DNA from: an uncultured Pelagibacteraceae bacterium
GTDB taxonomy: Bacteria; Pseudomonadota; Alphaproteobacteria; Pelagibacterales; Pelagibacteraceae
Direction: 5' to 3'
DNA length: 42,836 bases
Assembly: GCA_902522915.1 (NCBI GenBank)
Contig: CABYXQ010000005.1
Location: forward strand, 1-42,836
The notes beneath the pieces were generated by a model. That model saw only the letters and a list, made by a program, of their open reading frames with translations, searched no databases and had not been told where the DNA came from. Below, piece by piece: positions 1-9,760 of the stretch; within the stretch, counting starts at the first letter, position 1; each line of letters opens with the position of its first letter. Both the position numbers and the translations under genes were made by a program.

Positions 1-711
1 TTCAAATCCAAAATGATGATCTTTAGTAAAATGACCTAATTTACCTCTCCATAAACAAACAGCTAGGAATATTGTGCCTATAATTACATGAAACCCATGA
101 AATCCAGTTGCCATGTAAAATACTGCTCCATATATATGTCCAGAATATTCAAACGTGGCATGATGATATTCATAAGCTTGGAGTAAAGTAAAAAAGAAAC
201 CTAGAATAACAGTTAATGTTAAGCCCTGGATAAAACTTTTTCTATCATCTTCTAGTAATGCATGATGAGCCCAGGTTACTGTTGTTCCAGAAAGTAATAA
301 AACTAACGTATTTATTAACGGAATATCCCATGGATCAAAAGTTTCTATATCTTTTGGAGGCCAAACATTTCCAACAAATTCATTTGGAAATAAACTGATA
401 TCAAAATATGCCCAAAACCATGCTACAAAAAACATAACTTCAGAAGCAATAAATAATGTCATTCCATATCTATGATGAATTTGAACAACAGGAGTATGAT
501 GACCTTGATGTTCAGCTTCAATAACAACATCTCTAAACCACATATAAGCCCCATAAAAAAGTAGAGCTAATCCAAGGTACATTCCCCAAGAAATATCGTT
601 ATGCATGTAGAAAATCGTACCAATTGCCAATACCAAACAAGAAAATGATAAATATATAGGCCAAGGACTTGGATCTACTAAATGATAATCGTGTTTTTTT
701 TCAGCTGACAT
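1..711 (-). CDS. coxC: Cytochrome c oxidase subunit III (3' end outside window)
   Basis: Third core subunit of the aa3-type cytochrome c oxidase, an inner-membrane, mostly helical subunit that stabilises the catalytic subunit I. The frame is open from the ATG at 709-711 to the window edge (237 codons), so the C-terminal end is missing. It starts MSAEKKHDYHLVDPSPWPIY and contains subunit III hallmarks: the segment MWFRDVVIEAEHQGHHT, and TATGFHGFHV-like text (MATGFHGFHVIIGT) near the end of the visible part. Several hydrophobic helices are visible. It follows ctaG by 8 bases and is the last visible gene of the coxB-coxA-ctaB-orf41-ctaG-coxC operon. No strong Shine-Dalgarno site precedes the start. 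Family assignment is secure. Confidence 0.95.
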   Translation of the reverse strand, partial: MSAEKKHDYHLVDPSPWPIYLSFSCLVLAIGTIFYMHNDISWGMYLGLALLFYGAYMWFRDVVIEAEHQGHHTPVVQIHHRYGMTLFIASEVMFFVAWFWAYFDISLFPNEFVGNVWPPKDIETFDPWDIPLINTLVLLLSGTTVTWAHHALLEDDRKSFIQGLTLTVILGFFFTLLQAYEYHHATFEYSGHIYGAVFYMATGFHGFHVIIGTIFLAVCLWRGKLGHFTKDHHFGFE

Positions 712-719
712 TGTCGTGA

Positions 720-1253
720 TTATGATTGTTTATAATAATCTGTCGAGAAAAAAGTATAAGACATAGTTACATCCTCAAGATTCTTTGTATTTGGATCATT
801 AACAAGTTCAGGATCCAAATAAAAAGTCATTACAAAAGTTGCCTTTTGACCTGCTTTTAAGGATTGTTTTTCAAAGCAAAAACAACCCAATTTACTATAG
901 TATTTACCAAAACTTGAAGGTGATACATTAAAACTTGCAACTCCATAAGTTGTTTCATCACTATAATTTTCTACTTCAAATTCAATTCTATTAACTTCTC
1001 CAACTTTTACATCAATTACATTTGATTTAGCTTTAAAATCCCACGTAAGATTATTTACATTTGTATCAAATCTAACACTTACGACTTTATCCAATACAAT
1101 ATTAGGTGCATCTTTAGATGTCTGTGTAGTTCCCCCAAAACCAGTTATTCGACAGAACATATCATAGAGTGGAACTGCAGCGAAAGATAATCCAAGCATA
1201 AGAATAAAAACTCCTGCTAATAAAATTGGAGTTAAAGTTTTTTTATTAATCAT
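720..1253 (-). CDS. ctaG: Cytochrome c oxidase assembly protein CtaG/Cox11
   Basis: Copper chaperone that delivers Cu to the CuB site of oxidase subunit I. The 177 residues have the family layout: a short cytoplasmic N terminus, one membrane helix (about residues 8-28), and a periplasmic beta-rich domain. The copper-binding pair Cys124-Phe-Cys126 (motif GCFCF) is present, as is the Cys34 just after the helix. Length matches the usual 180-200 residues. Its ATG overlaps the stop of the upstream 41-codon gene (ATGA), which suggests translational coupling in the cox operon. Confidence 0.95.
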   Translation of the reverse strand: MINKKTLTPILLAGVFILMLGLSFAAVPLYDMFCRITGFGGTTQTSKDAPNIVLDKVVSVRFDTNVNNLTWDFKAKSNVIDVKVGEVNRIEFEVENYSDETTYGVASFNVSPSSFGKYYSKLGCFCFEKQSLKAGQKATFVMTFYLDPELVNDPNTKNLEDVTMSYTFFSTDYYKQS

Positions 1254-1375
1254 ATCTGTCTTTCAAAAACTCCTACATTATAAAGAGTAAATACAAACAA
1301 AAAAATCATAAATGCAATTATAGCAAGAGCAGTTAATAAATTCTTTTTCTTGGTTTTTTTGTCAAGTCTAATCAT
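1250..1375 (-). CDS. Small single-helix protein in the cox operon (41 aa)
   Basis: An open frame of 41 codons fills the gap between ctaB and ctaG exactly. Its ATG (1373-1375) overlaps the ctaB stop as ATGA, and its own TGA (1250-1252) overlaps the ctaG ATG as ATGA. The product begins MIRLDKKTKKKN, then has one hydrophobic helix (about residues 13-33, LLTALAIIAFMIFLFVFTLY), and ends NVGVFERQI. Other alphaproteobacterial cox operons carry a small CoxF-type or unnamed protein at this place; equating this one with those is inference from position and shape. A role in oxidase assembly or stability is likely but not shown. Double ATGA coupling makes a chance open frame improbable. Confidence 0.75.
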   Translation of the reverse strand: MIRLDKKTKKKNLLTALAIIAFMIFLFVFTLYNVGVFERQI

Positions 1376-2283
1376 ATAATTTTATCAATTAAAAAAAAAA
1401 CAAACACTAAGAATAAATATAAAATTGAATATCCGAATATTGATTTTGCTTTTTTTGCATTAAATTTATTTCTTTTAAATTTATAAAGTTCAAAACATAA
1501 AAAATTATAATATAAGGTCAAAATTAAAGATGGGATTAAAAATACTAAAGTTACAAATCCAATTGCATAAGGTAGAATTATTACTGGCAGCATAACTAAA
1601 GAATAAACTAATATATTCAATTTTGTGCTCTCTATACCGTTTGTAAGAGGTAGCATTGGTATATTGGCTTTTTTGTAATCATCAGATTTATATAAACTTA
1701 GTGCCCAAAAATGAGATGGGGTCCAAAAAAAAATTATTAAAAAAAATGTTAATGCCTCAAATGAAATAGAATTTGTTGCTATAGTCCAGCCAATAACAGG
1801 TGGCAATGCTCCTGCAGCACCACCAATAACAATATTTTGTGGAGTTTTTCTCTTTAACCAAATCGTATAAATTAATACATAAAATAAGATTGTAAATAAC
1901 AATAAACCTGCTGAAATTCTGTTAGCAAAATAATCTAAGGCAATTACTGAAAATATTGAAAGTATAACACCAAAAATCAAAGCTTGATTTTTATTAACCT
2001 TTCCTGTTGGTATGGGTCTAAGACAAGTTCTGCTCATTAATGCGTCTAAATCTGACTCATACCACATATTCAGTGCTCCAGCTGCACCAGCACCAATTGA
2101 TACAAGTATAATCCCAACAATTGCATCTTTTGTTGGAATAATATTGGGTGCCATTAACAAACCTACTGCACAAGTAAATATTACTAGTGACATTACCCTT
2201 GGTTTCATCAACCTGAAGAGTTCGGAAATATTAAAAATATCTCCCTGACTTAAATTTCTATTTTTTGATTTAGACTTAATCAT
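1372..2283 (-). CDS. ctaB: Protoheme IX farnesyltransferase (heme O synthase)
   Basis: UbiA-superfamily integral membrane enzyme that adds a farnesyl chain to heme b to give heme o, the precursor of heme a for the neighbouring oxidase. The 303 residues fit the family. The prenyl-diphosphate site is seen around residues 72-90 (NMWYESDLDALMSRTCLRP), with the conserved RT-x2-RP that marks CyoE/CtaB rather than UbiA. The family's W-TPSHFWALSL segment is present near residues 187-197. About nine membrane helices are expected. It lies 31 bases downstream of coxA and overlaps the next small gene by four bases. Confidence 0.96.
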   Translation of the reverse strand: MIKSKSKNRNLSQGDIFNISELFRLMKPRVMSLVIFTCAVGLLMAPNIIPTKDAIVGIILVSIGAGAAGALNMWYESDLDALMSRTCLRPIPTGKVNKNQALIFGVILSIFSVIALDYFANRISAGLLLFTILFYVLIYTIWLKRKTPQNIVIGGAAGALPPVIGWTIATNSISFEALTFFLIIFFWTPSHFWALSLYKSDDYKKANIPMLPLTNGIESTKLNILVYSLVMLPVIILPYAIGFVTLVFLIPSLILTLYYNFLCFELYKFKRNKFNAKKAKSIFGYSILYLFLVFVFFLIDKII

Positions 2284-2314
2284 TTTTATTAATTTGAAAA
2301 ATCTAATTTATTTA

Positions 2315-4767
<2,453 letters not shown>

Positions 4768-4828
4768 TTTTTTTTACTATATAGAGCGTCTTTGAAAAAA
4801 ATACACTTTTACTTTTAGCGACAAAATA

Positions 4829-5527
4829 TCAATTAATCGCATAATTTATGATTGATATTGCAGAAATTACAGCTGTTTCTGATCTTAGGATATTTTCATT
4901 GATTTTAATGGGTTGAACACCATTAAATTTGAGAATCTCCCCCCTCTCCTCTTCAGAAAAATCTCCCTCAGGTCCTATGATTACACACTTAGGCTTAGTA
5001 GTTAACTTTTTAAGATTAATCTTTGTATTAGCAGTATTGAGATCAGTAAATAATAAATCCATATCATTCTTAAGAAAATTTTTTAATTTCTGAGGTGCCT
5101 CAATTATTGGGACTGTTATTCTGTTTGATTGTTCTGCCGCTTCTATAATTACCTTTTTCAATCTCTCGTTATTAATCTTTCTGACAATCGTTCTATCGAA
5201 AATAATTGGTAAAAACTTAGTCACACCAAGCTCTGTTGCTTTTTGGATCATGAAATTAAAGTAATTTGATTTAATTGGTGAAAAAGCCAACCAAAGCTCT
5301 TTGGTATTTTCTTTATGTCTTAATCGCTTTGTAATACTAAACTCAACTATATTTTTAGAAATATTCAAAATTTTAGCCTCCCATTCTCCACTGCTGTTAA
5401 ATAAAGAAAAAACCTCATTCTCTTTAACCCTCATGACTTTTGAAATATAGTGAGATTGTGATTTATCTAGATTGTCGGTTAAATTAAGGGATAAACTTTT
5501 TGCAAAAAATAATCTAATGTTGCTCAT
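4829..5527 (-). CDS. rsmE: 16S rRNA (uracil-1498-N3)-methyltransferase
   Basis: SPOUT-class, SAM-dependent enzyme that methylates N3 of U1498 in the decoding region of 16S rRNA. The 232 residues match the family length. Visible motifs are QKATELGVTKFLPI (about 95-108), EAAEQSNR (129-136), the SAM-binding GPEGDF (185-190), and LRSETA (214-219) of the trefoil knot. An N-terminal PUA-like domain precedes them. It reads toward the cox operon, with 61 bases between, and starts 16 bases from the divergent dehalogenase gene. Confidence 0.95.
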   Translation of the reverse strand: MSNIRLFFAKSLSLNLTDNLDKSQSHYISKVMRVKENEVFSLFNSSGEWEAKILNISKNIVEFSITKRLRHKENTKELWLAFSPIKSNYFNFMIQKATELGVTKFLPIIFDRTIVRKINNERLKKVIIEAAEQSNRITVPIIEAPQKLKNFLKNDMDLLFTDLNTANTKINLKKLTTKPKCVIIGPEGDFSEEERGEILKFNGVQPIKINENILRSETAVISAISIINYAIN

Positions 5528-5543
5528 ATTGATAAGTTAGTTT

Positions 5544-6206
5544 ATGAAAAATATTAAAGCAATAATTTTTGATGCATATGGCACTTTGTTTGATGTCAAT
5601 TCTGCTGCTGAAAAGTGTAAACATAAAATTGGAGATAAATGGGAGCCTTTTGCAAATTATTGGCGCACTACACAATTAGAATACACTTGGCTAAGAAGTT
5701 TAATGGGAAGACATAAGGATTTTTGGGGAGTTACAGAAGATAGTTTAGATAAATCAATGAAAGCTTTTAGTTTAGATCCTTCAATGAGAAATGAATTATT
5801 AAATTTATATAAAGTTCTATCACCATTTAAAGAAGTGCCAGAGGTTTTAAGAACCCTTTCAGAAAAAAAATTTAAGTTAGCTATTCTTTCCAATGGGACC
5901 CCATCTCTTCTAAACGAATTGGTTAAAAGTAATAACTTAAATAATATTTTTGATGACTTATTTTCAGTTGAACAAGTTGGAGTTTATAAACCAGACTCAA
6001 AAGTTTATGATATACCAATTAAAAAATATCAAATACAAAAAGATGAGGTCGTTTTTTTAAGTGCTAATACTTGGGATGTATCTGGGGGTGGAAATTATGG
6101 CTACAAAGCTATATGGGTAAATAGAAATAATAATATCTTTGACAATTTAGATTATGAACCTAATTTTGAAATTAAAGATTTGTATGGATTATTAAGTAAA
6201 ATTTAA
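5544..6206 (+). CDS. L-2-haloacid dehalogenase-like HAD hydrolase (type II)
   Basis: Member of the HAD superfamily, most like (S)-2-haloacid dehalogenases, which replace a C2 halogen of short haloacids by hydroxyl. The 220 residues are the family length. I can place the full catalytic set known from L-DEX-type enzymes: Asp10 nucleophile and Thr14 (FDAYGTLFD), Arg41, Ser116 (SNGTPS), Lys149 (YKPDSK), Tyr155, Ser173, Asn175 and Asp178 (SANTWD). Halide release is therefore plausible, though substrate cannot be read from sequence. It heads a plus-strand run with DoxX, pirin and a quinone reductase, with only 17 bases to the next gene. Confidence 0.85.
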   Translation: MKNIKAIIFDAYGTLFDVNSAAEKCKHKIGDKWEPFANYWRTTQLEYTWLRSLMGRHKDFWGVTEDSLDKSMKAFSLDPSMRNELLNLYKVLSPFKEVPEVLRTLSEKKFKLAILSNGTPSLLNELVKSNNLNNIFDDLFSVEQVGVYKPDSKVYDIPIKKYQIQKDEVVFLSANTWDVSGGGNYGYKAIWVNRNNNIFDNLDYEPNFEIKDLYGLLSKI

Positions 6207-6223
6207 TATATAATTAATTATTT

Positions 6224-6592
6224 ATGACAAAAATTTTAGACCTAATAGGAAGAATTTTTATCTCAGTAGTTTTTTTGTTAAGTGGATTTAATAAGATAGG
6301 AAATTACGAAGGAACAGTTGGTTGGATGGAAAGCTTTGATCTTCCAGGTTTTTTAATAATCCCAGCAATTATTTTAGAAATTGTTGCACCAATATTAGTC
6401 ATTATCGGCTATCAAACTAGAATTGCTGCTGGAACTTTAAGTTTATTTTGTATAGGTACAGCTATTATCTTTCACACAGATTTTTCAGATCAAATGCAAT
6501 TAATTGCTTTTATGAAAAATTTTGCTTTAGCAGGTGGTTTTTTATTCTTAGTGATAAACGGCGCCAAAGGTTACTGTTTAGATAAAAAATAA
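6224..6592 (+). CDS. DoxX family membrane protein
   Basis: A 122-residue protein with four predicted membrane helices. It has the DoxX-family opening (ILDLIGRIFISVVFLLSGFNKI), the GWMESFDLPG segment, and a helix around PAIILEIVAPILVIIGYQTR. Bacterial DoxX proteins are linked to quinone or thiol redox homeostasis, but most members have no proven function. Here it sits between a HAD enzyme and a pirin, which favours a redox or stress role by context only. No Shine-Dalgarno site is clear. Confidence 0.85.
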   Translation: MTKILDLIGRIFISVVFLLSGFNKIGNYEGTVGWMESFDLPGFLIIPAIILEIVAPILVIIGYQTRIAAGTLSLFCIGTAIIFHTDFSDQMQLIAFMKNFALAGGFLFLVINGAKGYCLDKK

Positions 6593-6628
6593 TATTGAAT
6601 TATTAAGTGCAATTACTATTTAGGCTAT

Positions 6629-7465
6629 ATGAATAAAATCGAGATAAGTAAAATTATTGAACCCACTCCAGCTTCAGATGGTGCAGGAGTTAAATTAAAG
6701 AGAAGTATTGGTGTTGAACCAAATTATTTTGATCCTTTTTTAATGCTAGATGAATTTGGATCAGAAAATAGTGAAGATTACATTGCAGGTTTTCCTCCCC
6801 ACCCTCATAGGGGAATAGAAACAGTAACTTATATGTTGGCTGGTGAATTTGAACATAAAGATAGTACTGGTGGTGAAGGAAGAATGACTGCTGGAGATGT
6901 TCAATGGATGAAGACGGGAAGTGGAATAATTCATTCCGAAATGCCCACAATGAAAGACGGTAAACTTCACGGTTTTCAATTATGGATAAATATGCCAGCT
7001 AAACTAAAGATGAGTAAGCCTGAATATATTTATATTGATGCAGATAAAATGAGTTTTCATAAAGATGATGACAAGCAGGTTAAGGTAATAGCTGGAAAGT
7101 TTGGGAAAGCTGAAGGCCCCGTCAAAGGTCATAATGTTGAACCAGTTTATTTTGATGTCGAGTTAAAAAAAGACAAAAAGTTTGATTTTAAATTATCATC
7201 AACTCATAATACTTTTGTTTATTTAATTAATGGTGAGATAGAAATTGGAAATGAAAAACACGACCAATTAATAGACAGTACTTTAATATTACTCACTAGA
7301 GGTGAAGATTTAAGTATTAAAGCTAGATCAAATGCTAAGTTCTTAGTTATTTCGGGCAAACCAATTAATGAAGAAATTGCTAGAGGTGGGCCATTTGTAA
7401 TGAATACAAAAGCAGAAATCTTGCAAGCAGTTCAAGATTATCATAATGATACATTTGTAAAATAA
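6629..7465 (+). CDS. Pirin family protein
   Basis: Bicupin protein of the pirin family; some bacterial members act as quercetin 2,3-dioxygenases and others bind metabolic enzymes. The 278 residues carry the N-terminal cupin metal ligands His58, His60, His102 and Glu104 (motifs PPHPHRGIE and GSGIIHSEMP). The C-terminal cupin is more degenerate, ending with the usual ARGGPFVMNTKAEI segment. It lies 36 bases after the DoxX gene and 3 bases before a quinone reductase gene, a redox-themed set. Substrate is not predictable from sequence. Confidence 0.93.
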   Translation: MNKIEISKIIEPTPASDGAGVKLKRSIGVEPNYFDPFLMLDEFGSENSEDYIAGFPPHPHRGIETVTYMLAGEFEHKDSTGGEGRMTAGDVQWMKTGSGIIHSEMPTMKDGKLHGFQLWINMPAKLKMSKPEYIYIDADKMSFHKDDDKQVKVIAGKFGKAEGPVKGHNVEPVYFDVELKKDKKFDFKLSSTHNTFVYLINGEIEIGNEKHDQLIDSTLILLTRGEDLSIKARSNAKFLVISGKPINEEIARGGPFVMNTKAEILQAVQDYHNDTFVK

Positions 7466-7468
7466 ATT

Positions 7469-8440
7469 ATGAAAGCAGTAGAAATTAATAAAATTGGTGG
7501 ACCTGAAGTTTTAGAAATTAAAGATATTAATTTAGATAAACCAAGCCCTGACCAAGTAACTATCGAACATAAAGCAATTGGTCTTAATTATATTGACACT
7601 TACCATAGATCAGGACTGTACCCATTAAAGCTACCAATTGGTTTGGGGTTAGAAGGTGCTGGGATTATTACTGAAGTTGGAGAGGAAGTAAAAGACTTTA
7701 AGGTTGGTGATAAAATTTCTTATGCTGGAATTCCTCTGGGCTCTTATTCTTCACATAGAAATTATCCAACAAAAAATCTTGTAAAAGTACCAGATAGTAT
7801 TGATCTCGAAATAGCAGCAACATTAATGACAAAAGGTCTAACAACTTTTTATCTATTGCATAAAACTTTTCCAGTAAAATCAGATCAAATAATTTTATTC
7901 CATGCAGCAGCTGGTGGTGTTGGTCAGATTTTTGGCCAATGGGCTAAAAGCTTAGGATGTACAACAATAGGAACTGTTGGATCGGATGAAAAAGTAAACA
8001 TAGCTAAAGAAAATGGTTACGACCATGTAATTAATTACAATAAAGAAAGTTTTGCGAAAAAAGTTTTAGAGATCACAAATGGAAAAGGTGTTCCAGTTGT
8101 TTATGATGGTGTTGGTAAAGATACATTAGACGGATCTATCGAATGTTTAGCGATCAGGGGTATGATGGTGTCATTTGGGAACGCATCAGGACCATTATCT
8201 GAGATTAATGTTCCTAAAGTTATTCAGCCAAAAGGGCTTTATCTTGTTAGACCTTCTATGCAACAATATCTTTCAACTAGAGAAGAATTAAACGAAGCGT
8301 CAAAAATTATGTTTGAAAAAATAATTTCAGGTAAAGTGAAAATAAAAATATTCAAAAAATATAATTTATATGAAGTGGTTCAGGCTCATCGAGATTTAGA
8401 GGCAAGAAAAATTTTAGGCCCAGCTGTTATAATTCCTTAA
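7469..8440 (+). CDS. Quinone oxidoreductase (zinc-free medium-chain reductase)
   Basis: NADPH-dependent quinone reductase of the medium-chain dehydrogenase/reductase superfamily, cytosolic. The 323 residues have the GroES-like N-terminal domain and a Rossmann domain with nucleotide loop HAAAGGVGQ (145-153). The cysteine/histidine ligands of zinc alcohol dehydrogenases are absent, as expected for the QOR group. The IGLNYIDTYHRSGLYP segment (about 37-52) is a strong QOR signature. The start is 3 bases after the pirin stop. The 3' end overlaps the convergent DUF2721 gene by four bases. Confidence 0.93.
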   Translation: MKAVEINKIGGPEVLEIKDINLDKPSPDQVTIEHKAIGLNYIDTYHRSGLYPLKLPIGLGLEGAGIITEVGEEVKDFKVGDKISYAGIPLGSYSSHRNYPTKNLVKVPDSIDLEIAATLMTKGLTTFYLLHKTFPVKSDQIILFHAAAGGVGQIFGQWAKSLGCTTIGTVGSDEKVNIAKENGYDHVINYNKESFAKKVLEITNGKGVPVVYDGVGKDTLDGSIECLAIRGMMVSFGNASGPLSEINVPKVIQPKGLYLVRPSMQQYLSTREELNEASKIMFEKIISGKVKIKIFKKYNLYEVVQAHRDLEARKILGPAVIIP

Positions 8441-8862
8441 TCAACTTTTACGTCCATATCAGACATATGAAGCTTTAATGCGTTGGTTGAAATATGGATT
8501 TCCCTTATAAAGAAAAGAATTGAAATAATCATAGATAAGCAGCATGATCCAAAAATTAATCTAGCAATCAAAATTTCATTTAAATAAAGACCAAACACTG
8601 TCAACATGTTAAATAAAAAACCAAATGCAGCAAACATGATTGTCCATCTTAGAAGAGTAATCCTTCCACTTAAATTAATAAACTGTTTTTTCCATTCATT
8701 AGGAACATGATTTTCGTAAACATGCTCATCATGAAGTTCTCTAATTAGTATACTTAAAGAATGAAACCTGTTGCTATAAACGCTCATTAGCAAAGGAATT
8801 GCCGGAAACATTAATGCTGTTACAGTATAATCTATATTCATACGAATCAGTTTGATTATCAT
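8437..8862 (-). CDS. DUF2721 family membrane protein
   Basis: A 141-residue membrane protein with three hydrophobic helices: about residues 12-30, 73-98 and 103-128. The FPAIPLLMSVYSNRF opening and the basic, histidine-rich loop SILIRELHDEH match the DUF2721 layout. Function is unknown for the family. Met8 (MNIDYT) is an alternative start that would remove a short basic leader. It is convergent with the quinone reductase and 31 bases from the divergent ubiA start. Confidence 0.75.
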   Translation of the reverse strand: MIIKLIRMNIDYTVTALMFPAIPLLMSVYSNRFHSLSILIRELHDEHVYENHVPNEWKKQFINLSGRITLLRWTIMFAAFGFLFNMLTVFGLYLNEILIARLIFGSCCLSMIISILFFIREIHISTNALKLHMSDMDVKVD

Positions 8863-8893
8863 TGTTGCCTTTGTTATTTACAAGTAATTTTTT

Positions 8894-9757
8894 ATGAACC
8901 AACTAAATTTATTTATAGAACTTACTAGAATTAAAAGACCCATTGGTTATATGCTGCTTTTTTGGCCTTGTTCATGGGGATTAACTATTGGGTTTGATTT
9001 CTCAAAAGAATTAAAGATTTATTTTTTTTATTTACTTTTATTTTTACTAGGATCTATTTTAATGAGATCAGCAGGTTGCATAGTTAACGATATTGTAGAT
9101 AGAAAATTTGATAAAAAAGTTTTTAGAACAAAAGATAGACCAATTGCTTCGGGAAATGTAACTGTTCAGCAAGGTCTGTTATATGTTGTAATTCTTTGCT
9201 TATTGGCATTTTTTATTTTAATAAACTTCAATTATATTACAATTTTTTTAGCCTTAGGGTCGATGCCATTAGCATTTACATATCCATTTATGAAAAGGTT
9301 TACGTATTGGCCACAATTATTTTTGGGCATAACATTTAATTATGGCTTAATACTTGGTTGGTTTTCAACAGATAATGAAATAAGTATTGTTCCATTAATT
9401 TTTTATTTGGGCGCCATATTTTGGACATTAGGATACGACACTATATATGGGTTTCAAGATATTAAAGATGATGAAATAATTGGATTAAAATCAACTTCTA
9501 TAAAATTTAAAAATAATCCATATAAATTTCTTAAATTATGCTACATAGTTTTTTTAACAAATCTTTTAATTGTTGGTTTTCTATTAGAACTAAACAAATT
9601 ATATTATTTACTATTTATTTTAATTTTTTTGCAATTGTTTTATTTTCAACTTAAAAAGCTTGATGTTAAAGTTCCGAAAAAATGTTTAGATGTATTTAAG
9701 TCTAATAATTTTTTAGGGTTATTGGTACTTTTGAGCTTAATAATTGGTAAAATTTAA
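8894..9757 (+). CDS. ubiA: 4-hydroxybenzoate polyprenyltransferase
   Basis: Inner-membrane prenyltransferase of ubiquinone synthesis that joins the polyprenyl chain to 4-hydroxybenzoate. The 287 residues show two aspartate-rich sites: N65-D-I-V-D69-R-K-F-D73 and, in the second half, GYDTIYGFQDIKDDE. The N-terminal ELTRIKRPIGYMLLFWPCSWG segment is typical of proteobacterial UbiA. Eight to nine helices are visible. Its stop is 3 bases before msbA, so it probably shares a transcript with the LPS genes. Confidence 0.94.
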   Translation: MNQLNLFIELTRIKRPIGYMLLFWPCSWGLTIGFDFSKELKIYFFYLLLFLLGSILMRSAGCIVNDIVDRKFDKKVFRTKDRPIASGNVTVQQGLLYVVILCLLAFFILINFNYITIFLALGSMPLAFTYPFMKRFTYWPQLFLGITFNYGLILGWFSTDNEISIVPLIFYLGAIFWTLGYDTIYGFQDIKDDEIIGLKSTSIKFKNNPYKFLKLCYIVFLTNLLIVGFLLELNKLYYLLFILIFLQLFYFQLKKLDVKVPKKCLDVFKSNNFLGLLVLLSLIIGKI

Positions 9758-9760
9758 ATA

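Noticed and set aside
4768-4828. TATATAG near 4770-4780 as a -10 box for coxB
   Set aside because: It would leave a leader of about ten bases with no convincing -35 box, and such A/T strings are expected by chance here.
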